Assembly: GCA_041060555.1 (NCBI GenBank)
Contig: JBEUDS010000003.1
Length of the DNA: 64,000 bases
Direction: 5' to 3' (one strand)
Source of the DNA: CAUJIW01 sp963205175
Lineage (GTDB): Bacteria > Pseudomonadota > Alphaproteobacteria > Sphingomonadales > Sphingomonadaceae
The position numbers and the translations under genes are program-made. The notes below the pieces were generated by a model that ran no database searches, was not told where the DNA came from, and saw only the letters and a program-made list of their open reading frames with translations. This document shows positions 9,670 through 18,536 of the stretch, one piece after another. Numbering within the stretch: the stretch's first letter is position 1; each line of letters opens with the position of its first letter.

Positions 9670-9751
9670 AGATCGTCGGTTCCTCTTCATCCCGACCCCT
9701 GACAAGGGACGCGTGGGGCGGGGGCGCCGCCGCCCCGTCACGGGAGGCTGC

Positions 9752-10480
9752 GTGAGCGCGACCATTCACCATTACGACGAGCTGGGCTCGACCAATGACG
9801 AGGCCATGCGGCTGGCCCGCGAGGGCGCGGCCGACGGCACCTGGGTGCTGGCAGATCGCCAGACCGCCGGGCGCGGCCGGCGCGGCCGGGCGTGGGAGAG
9901 CAAGGGCGGCAACCTGTTCACCACTGCTATCGTCCGCCCGTGGCCGGGCGAGGGCGCCTTGTCCCAATTGTCCTTCCTGGTGGCGCTGGCCCTGCATGAG
10001 GCGACCACACACTGGGTGGCGCGCGACCGGCTGGCGCTGAAATGGCCCAATGACGTGCTGCTGGATGGCGCCAAGCTGTCGGGCGTGCTGCTGGAGTCCG
10101 CCAGCCATGGCAACGGTGGCGATCGCTGGCTGGTGGTCGGCATCGGCGTCAACCTCGCTGATCATCCCGAGGGTCTGGAGCGCCCGGCGATGTCGCTGGC
10201 GGGCGCAGGGGTGACGCCGCCGACGCCCCGTGATTTCCTGGAAAAGCTGATCGAGGCCTTCGGTGTCTGGCGGGAACGCTGGCGGCTGGGCGGCTTCGCG
10301 CCGATCCGTACCGCCTGGCTGGCGCGCGCGGCGGGGCTTGGACAGCGCATCGCCGTGCGGTTGCCGGACAGCACGCTGGAGGGCCAGTTTCTCGATGTCG
10401 CGGAGGATGGCGCCCTGCTGCTCAGGCTTGACTCGGGCGCGATTGAGCCCATTCATGCCGGCGACATTTTCGGGATCTGA
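9752..10480 (+). CDS. birA: biotin--[acetyl-CoA-carboxylase] ligase
   Basis: Attaches biotin to carboxylase carrier domains via biotinyl-AMP. 242 residues from a GTG that follows a GGGAGG Shine-Dalgarno; a longer frame from 9713 would add an Arg-rich non-conserved leader. Seen: the biotin/ATP loop GRGRRGRAWES, LKWPNDVLLDGAKLSGVLLES, and GIGVNLADHPEG. There is no N-terminal helix-turn-helix domain, so this is a monofunctional (group I) ligase and not a biotin repressor. Its place after nuoN and before coaX is standard in alphaproteobacteria. Confidence 0.94.
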   Translation: MSATIHHYDELGSTNDEAMRLAREGAADGTWVLADRQTAGRGRRGRAWESKGGNLFTTAIVRPWPGEGALSQLSFLVALALHEATTHWVARDRLALKWPNDVLLDGAKLSGVLLESASHGNGGDRWLVVGIGVNLADHPEGLERPAMSLAGAGVTPPTPRDFLEKLIEAFGVWRERWRLGGFAPIRTAWLARAAGLGQRIAVRLPDSTLEGQFLDVAEDGALLLRLDSGAIEPIHAGDIFGI

Positions 10481-10485
10481 GCCTC

Positions 10486-11268
10486 ATGCTGCTGGCCATT
10501 GACGTTGGAAACACCAACACCGTGTTCGCCGTGATCGAGGGGAACGCGATTCTCCATCGCTGGCGCATCTCGACCCAGAGCCATCGCACCGCCGATGAAT
10601 ACATGGTGTGGCTGAACCAGCTGATGGCGATCGATGGCTATGACCGTAACGCCATCAAGGGCGCGATCATCGCCACCGTGGTGCCGCCGACGCTGTTCAA
10701 CCTGCGCCTGCTGTGCCGCCGCTATTTCGATCTGGAGGCGGTTGTCGTCACCAAGGATCTCGATCTGGGCATCGGCATCGACCTGCCCAACCCGCAGGAA
10801 GTGGGTGCCGATCGTCTGGTCAACGCCGTCGCGGCGCACGCTGAATATTCCGGTGACCTGATCATCATCGATTTCGGCACCGCCACCACTTTCGATGTGG
10901 TGTCCGGTGACGGCGTCTATCGTGGCGGCGTCATCGCGCCCGGCATCAACCTGTCGGTGGACGCGCTGGTGATGGCCTCGGCCAAGCTGCCCAAGATCGC
11001 CGTCGAGCCACCGCCGACAGGCCGTGCCGTCGGACGTTCGACCGTCGAGGCGATGCAGTCCGGCGTGTTCTGGGGCTATGTCGGCCTGATCGAGGGCCTG
11101 GTCTCCCGCATCCGTGCCGAACGCGGTACGCCGATGCGGGTGATCGCGACGGGCGGCCTTGGCGTGCTGTTCGAGCGCCATACCCGGGCCATCGAGATCG
11201 TCGACGTCGACCTGACCGTGAAGGGCCTGGCCCTGATTTTTGAGCGCAATCGCAAGGAAGCAGCGTGA
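10486..11268 (+). CDS. coaX: type III pantothenate kinase
   Basis: First step of coenzyme A synthesis (pantothenate to 4'-phosphopantothenate). 260 residues, family length. Seen: the N-terminal phosphate loop LLAIDVGNTNTVFAV, the PQEVGADRLVNAVAAH motif, and IIIDFGTATTFDVV followed by GGVIAPGINLSVDAL. It starts 5 bases after birA, and its stop overlaps the rnj GTG start by 4 bases. Confidence 0.96.
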   Translation: MLLAIDVGNTNTVFAVIEGNAILHRWRISTQSHRTADEYMVWLNQLMAIDGYDRNAIKGAIIATVVPPTLFNLRLLCRRYFDLEAVVVTKDLDLGIGIDLPNPQEVGADRLVNAVAAHAEYSGDLIIIDFGTATTFDVVSGDGVYRGGVIAPGINLSVDALVMASAKLPKIAVEPPPTGRAVGRSTVEAMQSGVFWGYVGLIEGLVSRIRAERGTPMRVIATGGLGVLFERHTRAIEIVDVDLTVKGLALIFERNRKEAA

Positions 11269-12908
11269 CCCCAGCCGATGAACTGATTTTCCTGGCCCTT
11301 GGCGGGTCGGGCGAGATTGGCATGAACGTCAATCTCTATGGCTGCCAGGGCAAATGGGTGATGGTCGATCTCGGCATGACCTTCGCGGACCCCGGTACGC
11401 CCGGCGTCGAGCTGGTGCTGCCGGACCTCGATTTCATCGAAAAACGCGCGAAAAACCTGCTTGGCATCGTGCTGACTCACGGGCACGAGGACCATATCGG
11501 CGCCATTCCCTATCTGGCGGCCGAACTCAAGGTGCCGCTCTACGCGACGCCGTTCACCGCCGGCCTGATCCGTCACAAGCTGATCGAGGAAGGGCTGGAG
11601 AAGGAGGTCAAGCTCAAGGTCATCCCCATGGGTGGCACGTTCCAGCTTGGCCCGTTCGGCTTCACCTATGTGGCGCTGGCGCACTCGATCCCCGAGGGCA
11701 ACGCGGTGGTGATCGACACCCCGTATGGCCGGATTTTCCACACCGGCGACTGGAAGCTGGACGACGAGCCGATTCTCGGCCGGCCGTCCACCGCCGAGGA
11801 ACTGACCAAGTTCGGTGACGACGGCATCCTGGCGCTGGTGGGTGATTCCACCAATGTCTTCAACAGGCGGGAATCCGGTTCCGAGGGCGGGGTGCGGGAT
11901 TCACTGCTGAAACTCGCGCAGGGTCGCAAGGGGCGGATTCTCGTTTCCACCTTCGCCTCCAACGCCGCCCGGCTGGATACGCTGGGCAAGGTCGCGGTGG
12001 CAACGGGGCGCCACCTGTGCATTGCCGGCCGGTCGCTGGAGCGGATCGTGCGGGTGGCCAAGGAGACCGGATACCTCAAGGACTTCCCGCCGCTGGTCGA
12101 CCTGGAGGACGCCGAGCGCCTGCCGCCGCAGAGTGTGCTGATCGTGGCCACGGGCTGCCAGGGCGAGCCGCAGGCGGCGCTCTCGCGCATCGCCCGTGGC
12201 GAGCACAGCCATATCAGGCTGGGGCGCGGCGACCTCGCCATCCTGTCGTCAAAGAACATTCCCGGCAACGAACTGGGGATCGGTCAGGTCATCAACCAGC
12301 TCACCGCCCGCGAGGTGACGGTGATCACCGAGAAGGACGCCCACGTCCATGTCTCGGGACACCCCGGCCAGCCGGAGCTCAAGGCGATGTACGGCTGGAT
12401 TCGCCCGAAATACGCGGTGCCGGTGCATGGCGAGCTGCGCCACATGGCGGCGCACGCGGCGTTCGCCCGGCGCTGTGGCGTGGAGAAGGCGATCGTCCAG
12501 ACCAATGGCGACGTGGTGCGGCTGGCGCCCGGTGAGCCGGCGATCATCGGCAAGGAGACGGTCGGCCGCCAGGTGCTGGATGGCGACGTGATCGTGCCCG
12601 CCGATGGCACCACGGTGGTGCAGCGTCGCCGGCTGGCCCACAACGGCTATCTGTCGGCCACCCTGGTACTTGGCAGGGGTGGAAAACTGATGCACGAACC
12701 CCACATTGTCGTTCATGGCGTGCCGGTCGAGAACGAGCTGGACAAATTCAGGCGGGATTGCGCCAGGGTTGTCCATCAGACGCTCGACAAGGTGGGTGTG
12801 AAGGACCAGGAGCGGCTGGCGGAACAGATCCGCATTGCCATCCGCCGCCTGGCCCGCGACTACACGGCCAAGCGTCCTGTTGCTGAAGTTCATATTCTGT
12901 CGGTCTGA
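11265..12908 (+). CDS. rnj: ribonuclease J
   Basis: Metallo-beta-lactamase/beta-CASP exo- and endoribonuclease that matures and degrades RNA in the cytoplasm. 547 residues, GTG start overlapping coaX. Seen: FLALGGSGEIGMNVNLYG at the N-terminus, the zinc motif LTHGHEDHIGAIPYL, HTGDWKLDD, DSTNV, the beta-CASP segment ATGCQGEPQAALSRIA, and VHVSGHPGQPELKAM / PVHGELRHM near residues 362-390. The C-terminal domain is present, so the protein is full length. Confidence 0.96.
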   Translation: MTPADELIFLALGGSGEIGMNVNLYGCQGKWVMVDLGMTFADPGTPGVELVLPDLDFIEKRAKNLLGIVLTHGHEDHIGAIPYLAAELKVPLYATPFTAGLIRHKLIEEGLEKEVKLKVIPMGGTFQLGPFGFTYVALAHSIPEGNAVVIDTPYGRIFHTGDWKLDDEPILGRPSTAEELTKFGDDGILALVGDSTNVFNRRESGSEGGVRDSLLKLAQGRKGRILVSTFASNAARLDTLGKVAVATGRHLCIAGRSLERIVRVAKETGYLKDFPPLVDLEDAERLPPQSVLIVATGCQGEPQAALSRIARGEHSHIRLGRGDLAILSSKNIPGNELGIGQVINQLTAREVTVITEKDAHVHVSGHPGQPELKAMYGWIRPKYAVPVHGELRHMAAHAAFARRCGVEKAIVQTNGDVVRLAPGEPAIIGKETVGRQVLDGDVIVPADGTTVVQRRRLAHNGYLSATLVLGRGGKLMHEPHIVVHGVPVENELDKFRRDCARVVHQTLDKVGVKDQERLAEQIRIAIRRLARDYTAKRPVAEVHILSV

Positions 12909-12924
12909 TTTTAGGGTGATGACA

Positions 12925-13329
<405 letters not shown>

Positions 13330-13332
13330 GCC

Positions 13333-13614
13333 ATGTCCGTCGCCATGGGCATCGCCATCTATTTCATCATCTGGTTCGTGGTGCTGTTCGCCGTTCTGCC
13401 CTGGGGCGTGCAGACCGCCGCCGAGGCGGGTGAGGATGCGGTGGATGGCCAGGCGACCAGTGCCCCGGTGCGGCCTCTGCTGCTGAGGAAGGCACTGTGG
13501 ACGACGATGATCGCCACCGTGTTCTTTTTGCTGTTTCTCGCCAATCATCACTATCAGTGGATTGGCCTTTACGATGTCGCCGGCCCGTTTCGCGAGTTGA
13601 AACCGGCCGACTGA
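13333..13614 (+). CDS. DUF1467 family membrane protein
   Basis: Small protein of 93 residues and unknown function. Seen: a first hydrophobic helix (IYFIIWFVVLFAVLPWGVQT), a short polar loop, and a second helix (TMIATVFFLLFLANHHY). The family is typically found directly after mce in alphaproteobacteria, as here (3-base gap), which suggests cotranscription but does not give a role. Confidence 0.85.
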   Translation: MSVAMGIAIYFIIWFVVLFAVLPWGVQTAAEAGEDAVDGQATSAPVRPLLLRKALWTTMIATVFFLLFLANHHYQWIGLYDVAGPFRELKPAD

Positions 13615-13702
13615 CGCCGCCGTCGTTACTCGCCGCGCTTCCGGTTCCGCGCCCGGTACTTTCGCGCCCCGGGCCGGTGGCCGGTGCCGGTTGAGTCTGA
13701 AC

Positions 13703-13717
13703 GTTCAGTATCGGTTC
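13703..13717 (+). promoter_or_regulatory. LexA-box-like direct repeat GTTC-N7-GTTC
   Basis: The bases read GTTCAGTATCGGTTC, an exact match to the alphaproteobacterial SOS operator GTTC-N7-GTTC. The first half also sits in a 12-base perfect palindrome, CTGAACGTTCAG, at 13697-13708. A match by chance is expected about once per strand in 64 kb, so the call rests on its position in an intergenic gap upstream of hairpin structures. Confidence 0.35.
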
Positions 13718-13781
13718 AGGTCGGCCATGCTTCAGTAAAGTGCATTTGCTTCGGCGGTGCCGCTGTGGCCGGCGCTGAAAG

Positions 13782-13818
13782 CATGAAGGGGCCCGAACAA
13801 TGTTCGAACCCCTTCATG
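13782..13818. repeat. 10-bp-stem inverted repeat (CATGAAGGGG / CCCCTTCATG)
   Basis: Perfect 10-base arms flank a smaller inner GAAC/GTTC stem, which would give one long hairpin in either RNA strand. No T-run follows it on the plus strand. It lies 168 bases after the DUF1467 gene in a gap with lower GC than its surroundings. It could be a factor-assisted terminator of the nuo-mce operon or part of a small RNA. Confidence 0.55.
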
Positions 13819-13841
13819 TCGTGACGAGTCTTGAATAGCGT

Positions 13842-13860
13842 GCCGATTTTTCGGCTTGTT
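13842..13860 (+). terminator. short hairpin GCCGA-TTTT-TCGGC followed by TTGTT
   Basis: A 5-bp stem with a tight loop and a T-rich tail, 23 bases after the larger hairpin. The stem is short for a strong intrinsic terminator. Together with the preceding hairpin it could end transcription from either the nuo-mce operon or a small RNA starting near 13700. Confidence 0.35.
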
Positions 13861-13978
13861 CCCTGAACCTTGGCCACCTGTCGTGTCCCAAGCAGGAGTG
13901 ACGCTACTCAACGCTCCGTTCATTGTCATCGGTCTAGCATGGCTGCCATGCACTGACTCGATACGAAAGTCCCCGGCT

Positions 13979-14374
13979 GTGACCTCACTGCAACAAATCA
14001 CTCTCGCATACGTGGTGTTGATCGCCATGCCCGCGCGCGCAGGTGAGGTGAATTGCGCCGATGTGGTTCATCGGCCGGCCGGCGACGTCGCCGCGTCCGC
14101 GCCTGCCGGCGTGGCGCCGGCGACTCTCGACGGCGAGACGACGGTGGACGTCTCGAAAATCGACATCCCGCTGGTGGCTGATCTGTTGAAGGGGCGTACC
14201 GCCGGCGGCCGGCCGCTGGTGGGGGAGGCGCGGCTGGGCACCGTCACCACGGATGGCCAGACCACCACCATCCAGGGCGCCGCGATCAATGGCGGCAAGC
14301 CGCTGGTGATCGCGCCGGACTGCCGGCCGAAGCGGCCTGTCGTCGAGCGTCCGGCGATCCGCCAGCCCCGCTGA
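13979..14374 (+). CDS. hypothetical small exported protein (doubtful)
   Basis: From a GTG at 13979 the frame encodes 131 residues with a hydrophobic start (ITLAYVVLIAMPARA, a possible signal peptide cleaved before GEV) and then a high-GC coding stretch with LDGETTVDVSKIDIPLVADLL, GRPLVGEARLGTVTTDG and a basic Pro-rich end. No Shine-Dalgarno is visible and the N-terminal part has lower GC than the rest, so the start is uncertain (GTG at 14012 or ATG at 14028 are alternatives). The product is not recognised. It lies between the DUF1467 gene and proS. Confidence 0.42.
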   Translation: MTSLQQITLAYVVLIAMPARAGEVNCADVVHRPAGDVAASAPAGVAPATLDGETTVDVSKIDIPLVADLLKGRTAGGRPLVGEARLGTVTTDGQTTTIQGAAINGGKPLVIAPDCRPKRPVVERPAIRQPR

Positions 14375-14499
14375 GGGTTGCCCGAGGCCGCGCCGGCACG
14401 GGATCGAGCCGGCGGGCGCTGACGCGCCGGAGATTGCGCCGGCCGCGTGCGCCGGGTAAGACCGTCGCTCCCATATCGTCTGACCGGCAACAGGTTCCC

Positions 14500-15819
14500 A
14501 TGCGCCTCTCTCGTTATTTCCTCCCCGTCCTCAAGGAAGACCCCTCCGAGGCGCAGATCGTCTCGCACAAGCTGATGCTGCGCGCCGGCATGATCCGCCA
14601 GCAGGCCGCCGGCATCTACGCCTGGCTGCCGCTGGGCCTGAAGGTGCTGCGCAACATCGAGCGCATCGTGCGGGAGGAGCAGAACCGCGCCGGCGCCATC
14701 GAGGTGCTGATGCCGACCATCCAGTCGGCTGACCTGTGGCGGGAGTCCGGCCGTTATGACGCCTACGGGCCGGAGATGCTGCGCTTCCTCGACCGCCATG
14801 AGCGCGAAATGCTCTATGGCCCGACCAACGAGGAAATGATCACCGCGATCTTCCGCGACAATGTCCGCAGTTACCGCGACCTGCCGAAGAACCTGTACCA
14901 TATCCAGTGGAAGTTCCGCGACGAGACCCGCCCGCGCTTCGGCGTGATGCGCGGCCGCGAGTTCCTGATGAAGGACGCCTACAGCTTCGACCTTGATGCC
15001 GAGGCGGCCAAGAAGAGCTATGACGCCATGTTCGTCGCCTACCTGCGCACCTTTGCCCGCCTGGGCATGGTGGCGGTGCCGGTGCGGGCGCCCACCGGAC
15101 CGATCGGCGGCAACCTCAGCCACGAGTTCCATATTCTCGCCGACACCGGTGAGAGCGAGGTGTTCTACGACGCCGCGCTGGAACAGATCGGCCTGGCCGA
15201 GCTGGAGGCGGCGACGCCGGGATCGGCGGTGGTCGACCGGCTGCAGTCGATCTACGCCATGGAGCAGGAGGAGCACGAGAAGGTGACCGATTGCCCGGTG
15301 CCGGCGGACCAGCTGCGCAAGCGCCGCGGCATCGAGGTCGGCCACATCTTCTATTTCGGCACCAAATATACCCAGGCCATGGGCTGCACGGTGCAGGGGC
15401 CGGACGGCCAGGTGCTGTATCCCGAGATGGGCTCCTACGGCATCGGCGTGTCGCGTCTGGTGGGCGGCATCATCGAGGCCAGCCACGACGCCAGCGGCAT
15501 CATCTGGCCGGATGCGGTGGCGCCGTTCCAGGTCGGCCTGATCAACCTGCGGGTCGACGACGCCAAGTGCGCGGATGCCGCTGACGAGCTGTTCGCCCGC
15601 CTCAACCTCGCCGGCATCGACACGCTGTACGATGACCGCGACGAGCGTGGCGGCGCCAAGTTCGCCACCATGGACCTGATCGGCGTACCGACCCACGTCA
15701 CCATCGGTCCCAAGGGGCTGGACAAGGGTGTGGTCGAGGTCAAGGACCGCAAGACCGGTGCCAAGGAAGAAATGAGCGTCGAGGCGCTGATGAACAAGCT
15801 GACGGCGCGCCGGGCGTGA
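14500..15819 (+). CDS. proS: prolyl-tRNA synthetase, short alphaproteobacterial type
   Basis: Charges tRNA-Pro with proline. 439 residues from MRLSRYFLP; the frame extends upstream without conserved sequence. Seen: class II motif 1 in IVREEQNRAGAIEVLMP, motif 2 around FRDETRPRFGVMRGREF, and motif 3 in GSYGIGVSRLVGGIIE, then an anticodon-binding domain. Between motifs 2 and 3 there are only about 130 residues, so the INS editing domain found in the E. coli-type enzyme is missing; this is the normal state in alphaproteobacteria. Confidence 0.96.
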   Translation: MRLSRYFLPVLKEDPSEAQIVSHKLMLRAGMIRQQAAGIYAWLPLGLKVLRNIERIVREEQNRAGAIEVLMPTIQSADLWRESGRYDAYGPEMLRFLDRHEREMLYGPTNEEMITAIFRDNVRSYRDLPKNLYHIQWKFRDETRPRFGVMRGREFLMKDAYSFDLDAEAAKKSYDAMFVAYLRTFARLGMVAVPVRAPTGPIGGNLSHEFHILADTGESEVFYDAALEQIGLAELEAATPGSAVVDRLQSIYAMEQEEHEKVTDCPVPADQLRKRRGIEVGHIFYFGTKYTQAMGCTVQGPDGQVLYPEMGSYGIGVSRLVGGIIEASHDASGIIWPDAVAPFQVGLINLRVDDAKCADAADELFARLNLAGIDTLYDDRDERGGAKFATMDLIGVPTHVTIGPKGLDKGVVEVKDRKTGAKEEMSVEALMNKLTARRA

Positions 15820-15859
15820 CGGGTCCGGCCGGACGACCAGCGACGGGGAGGGGCGGCGC

Positions 15860-17107
15860 ATGATCTCGGCCTATGAGCGGATGATCGCCGCCCGTTACCT
15901 GCGACCGATCAAGGGTGAGCGCTTCATCTTCATCGTTTCGGTGATCTCGCTGATCGGCATCGCCATCGGTGTCGCCGCGCTGATCTCGGTGATGAGCGTG
16001 ATGAACGGCTTCCGGGCCGAACTGCTGGATCGCATCCTCGGCGTCAACGGTCATGCGCTCGTGCAGGGCTATGATGGCCGGCTGTCGGACTGGGAGGCGC
16101 TGCGCCGGAAGGTCGAGGCCGTGCCCAATGTCGCGCGGGTGACGCCGCTGATCCAGCAGCAGCTGATGGCGACCAAGCGCAACCTCGCCGCCGGCGTCAT
16201 CGTGCGTGGCGTTGTTCCCGAGGATGTCTCGCCCACCAGCATCGTCGGCCAGAACGTGGTCGAGGGCTCGATGGCGGCGTTCAAGGATGGCGAGCCGGTG
16301 ATCGCGCTTGGCTCCAAGCTGGCGGCGCAATTGCTGGCGCGGGTTGGTGACACCGTGTCGCTGATCTCGCCCGATGGGCAGGTGACGCCGTTTGGGGTGA
16401 CGCCGCGCATCGCCGCCTACCGGGTGGTCGCCGTCTTCGAGGTCGGCATTTACGACTATGACAACGCCTTCGTGCTGATGCCGATGCAGACCGCCCAGGG
16501 CTATTTCCGCATGGGCGACGATGTTGGCGGGCTTGAGATCATGCTCCAGCGGCCTGATCGGGTGGATGAGGTGGTGAAGGCGCTGCCGCCCGTTGTCGGT
16601 GACGCTGGCGTCATTGTCGACTGGCGGTCGCTCAACCGCTCGCTGTTCGAGGCGCTGGAGGTCGAGCGGGTGGTGATGTTCTGGATTCTCTCCATCATCA
16701 TCGTCGTCGCCGCCTTCAATATCGTGGCCAGCCTGATCATGCTGGTGCGGGCCAAGACCCGCGATATCGCCATCCTGCGCACCATGGGGGCCACGCGCGC
16801 GGCGGTGATGCGGGTGTTCATTCTCGCCGGCACGCTGATCGGCACCGCCGGCACCATTGCCGGGCTGGGACTGGGCTTCCTGCTGCTCGCCTTCCGCCAG
16901 GAAATTGTCTCGGGCGTCAGCCGGCTGTTCGGCATCGCCATCTGGAACCCGGAAATCCGCTTCCTGTCGGAAATGCCCTCCAGGACCGATCCGGTCGAGG
17001 TGGCGATCACGGTGGGGCTGGCGTTCGTGCTGACCATCATCGCCACCCTCTATCCGTCGTGGAAGGCGGCCAACACCGACCCGGTGCAGGTGCTGCGCTA
17101 TGAGTAG
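15860..17107 (+). CDS. lipoprotein-releasing ABC transporter permease, LolC/LolE family
   Basis: Inner-membrane permease that passes outer-membrane lipoproteins to LolA. 415 residues. Seen: an N-terminal helix (FIFIVSVISLIGIAIGVAAL) followed by the MSVMNGFRAELLDRILGVNGH signature region, a periplasmic domain, and three C-terminal helices with RTMGATRAAVMRVFILAG. Only one permease gene accompanies lolD, as in most alphaproteobacteria, where one protein probably serves as both LolC and LolE. The last 8 bases overlap lolD. Confidence 0.93.
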   Translation: MISAYERMIAARYLRPIKGERFIFIVSVISLIGIAIGVAALISVMSVMNGFRAELLDRILGVNGHALVQGYDGRLSDWEALRRKVEAVPNVARVTPLIQQQLMATKRNLAAGVIVRGVVPEDVSPTSIVGQNVVEGSMAAFKDGEPVIALGSKLAAQLLARVGDTVSLISPDGQVTPFGVTPRIAAYRVVAVFEVGIYDYDNAFVLMPMQTAQGYFRMGDDVGGLEIMLQRPDRVDEVVKALPPVVGDAGVIVDWRSLNRSLFEALEVERVVMFWILSIIIVVAAFNIVASLIMLVRAKTRDIAILRTMGATRAAVMRVFILAGTLIGTAGTIAGLGLGFLLLAFRQEIVSGVSRLFGIAIWNPEIRFLSEMPSRTDPVEVAITVGLAFVLTIIATLYPSWKAANTDPVQVLRYE

Positions 17108-17798
17108 GCCCGTGCTTGAGGTGCGTCATCTCTCCCGCCGCTTCGAACAGGGCGGGCAGGTCATCCATGTGCTGCGTGACGTCAACCTGACCGTCAACGC
17201 CGGCGAGGTGGTGGCGCTGCTCGGCGTGTCCGGCGCCGGCAAGTCAACGTTGTTGCAGGCGGTCGGCCTGCTGGAAGGCGGCTTCGAGGGTGAGATCGGC
17301 ATCGCCGGCGAAGCCTGTGCCAAGCTGTCCAATGGCGAACGTACCCGGGTGCGGCGGGAGAAGCTGGGTTTCGTCTACCAGTTTCATCACCTGCTGCCCG
17401 ACTTCACGGCGCTGGAGAACGTGGTGATGCCGCAGCTGGTGGCCGGCAAGCCCCGGGGGGCGGCCGAGCGCCGGGCCGGCGAGTTGCTGGCCGAACTGGG
17501 GCTGGGGGCGCGTCTTGAGCATCGGCCATCGCAGCTGTCGGGGGGCGAGCAGCAGCGGGTGGCGGTGGCGCGCGCGCTCGCCAATCAGCCGGTGCTGGTG
17601 CTGGCGGACGAACCCACCGGCAATCTCGACGAGGCGACCGCGCGCATCGTCCTTGATGCGTTCCTGCGCTTGGTGCGGGAAACCGGGGCGGCGGCGCTGG
17701 TCGCCACCCACAACCGAGATCTCGCCCGCGCCATGGACCGGGTGGTGTTGCTGCATAACGGGGTGCTGGAGCCCGTCACGTTTGAGGAGAAGGCTTGA
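17100..17798 (+). CDS. lolD: lipoprotein-releasing ABC transporter ATP-binding protein
   Basis: Cytoplasmic ATPase of the Lol complex, 232 residues. Seen: Walker A GVSGAGKST near residue 43, Q-loop FVYQFHHLLPDFTALENV, ABC signature LSGGEQQRVAVARAL, Walker B VLVLADEPTGNLD, and the H-loop ATHN. It overlaps the upstream permease by 8 bases and the downstream PAP2 gene by one base, so the three are one transcript. Confidence 0.95.
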   Translation: MSRPVLEVRHLSRRFEQGGQVIHVLRDVNLTVNAGEVVALLGVSGAGKSTLLQAVGLLEGGFEGEIGIAGEACAKLSNGERTRVRREKLGFVYQFHHLLPDFTALENVVMPQLVAGKPRGAAERRAGELLAELGLGARLEHRPSQLSGGEQQRVAVARALANQPVLVLADEPTGNLDEATARIVLDAFLRLVRETGAAALVATHNRDLARAMDRVVLLHNGVLEPVTFEEKA

Positions 17799-18340
17799 TG
17801 AAGCGCCTTGTCGCCAGTGTCACGCTGCTTGCCGTTGCCGCTACCGCGATGCCGGCCGTTGCAGGGCCACACGATGGCTGGAAGACCACGGCCGATGTCG
17901 GGCGGGCCGGTCTGGTGGCGGCGGCGCTGCTGATGGCGGCCACCAACGAGGATTGGGAGGGTGTCGGCGAGCTGGCGCTGAGCGAGGGCGTGACGGCGGG
18001 CGCCACCTGGGGGCTCAAGCATGCGATCTCGGCCGAGCGCCCCAACGGCGCCAATGACGAGAGCTTCCCGTCCGGCCACGCGTCGATTTCCTTTTCCGCG
18101 GCCGCTTTCGTGCACCAGCGCTACGGCTGGCAATGGGGCCTGCCGGCTTATGCCGTGGCCGGCGTGGTCGGCTGGGCGCGGGTGGAGAGCAAACACCATC
18201 ACTGGTACGACGTGGCCGCCGGCGCGGCGCTGGGCACGGCGACGTCGTTCCTGCTGTCGTCGCGCTATGACGATCAGGTGCGGCTCTTCCCATGGTCGGA
18301 CGGCAAGGGCGGCGGTGTCGCCATGAACGTCAGGTTCTGA
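17798..18340 (+). CDS. PAP2-superfamily phosphatase, exported
   Basis: Likely lipid or phosphoester phosphatase with its active site outside the cytoplasm. 180 residues; ATG overlaps the lolD stop (TGATG). Seen: a signal peptide (MKRLVASVTLLAVAATAMPAVAG) and all three phosphatase motifs: KHAISAERP (K-x6-RP), SFPSGHAS, and RVESKHHHWYD (R-x5-H-x3-D). Only a few further hydrophobic segments are seen, so it may be membrane-associated. The substrate cannot be told; undecaprenyl-diphosphate or phosphatidate are options. In many relatives lolD is followed by dnaE and not by this gene. Confidence 0.85.
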   Translation: MKRLVASVTLLAVAATAMPAVAGPHDGWKTTADVGRAGLVAAALLMAATNEDWEGVGELALSEGVTAGATWGLKHAISAERPNGANDESFPSGHASISFSAAAFVHQRYGWQWGLPAYAVAGVVGWARVESKHHHWYDVAAGAALGTATSFLLSSRYDDQVRLFPWSDGKGGGVAMNVRF

Positions 18341-18382
18341 CCGGCCGGGACAATTGTTTGCCGCGATGGCGTGTTTGAAGCC

Positions 18383-18411
18383 TTGACCGGCCGGCGCGCG
18401 ATGTATATCAA
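18383..18411 (+). promoter_or_regulatory. candidate sigma-70 promoter of tRNA-Glu
   Basis: TTGACC at 18383-18388 is followed by TATATCAAG from 18404. With a 17-base spacer the -10 would be TATCAA; with 15 it would be TATATC. Initiation would fall 8-15 bases before the tRNA at 18430. Confidence 0.45.
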
Positions 18412-18429
18412 GCCCGCACTTCCGGCCGT

Positions 18430-18504
18430 GACCCCTTCGTCTAGCGGTTAGGACACTACCCTTTCACGGTAGTAACACGGGTTCGATTCCCGTAGGGGTC
18501 GCCA
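18430..18504 (+). tRNA. tRNA-Glu (anticodon TTC)
   Basis: A full cloverleaf can be read: acceptor arms GACCCCT and AGGGGTC, anticodon stem CTACC/GGTAG around loop CTTTCAC with anticodon TTC, T-arm with GGTTCGATTCC, discriminator G and an encoded CCA. 75 bases including CCA. It lies alone between the PAP2 gene and queA. Confidence 0.95.
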
Positions 18505-18505
18505 C

Positions 18506-18521
18506 CGCCGCTTGAGCGGCG
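18506..18521 (+). terminator. hairpin after tRNA-Glu
   Basis: CGCCGC and GCGGCG arms with a TTGA loop directly follow the tRNA CCA end, 15 bases before queA. There is no T-run, so termination would be partial; it may instead help 3' processing of the tRNA. Confidence 0.3.
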
Positions 18522-18536
18522 CGGACATTCAAGCTC

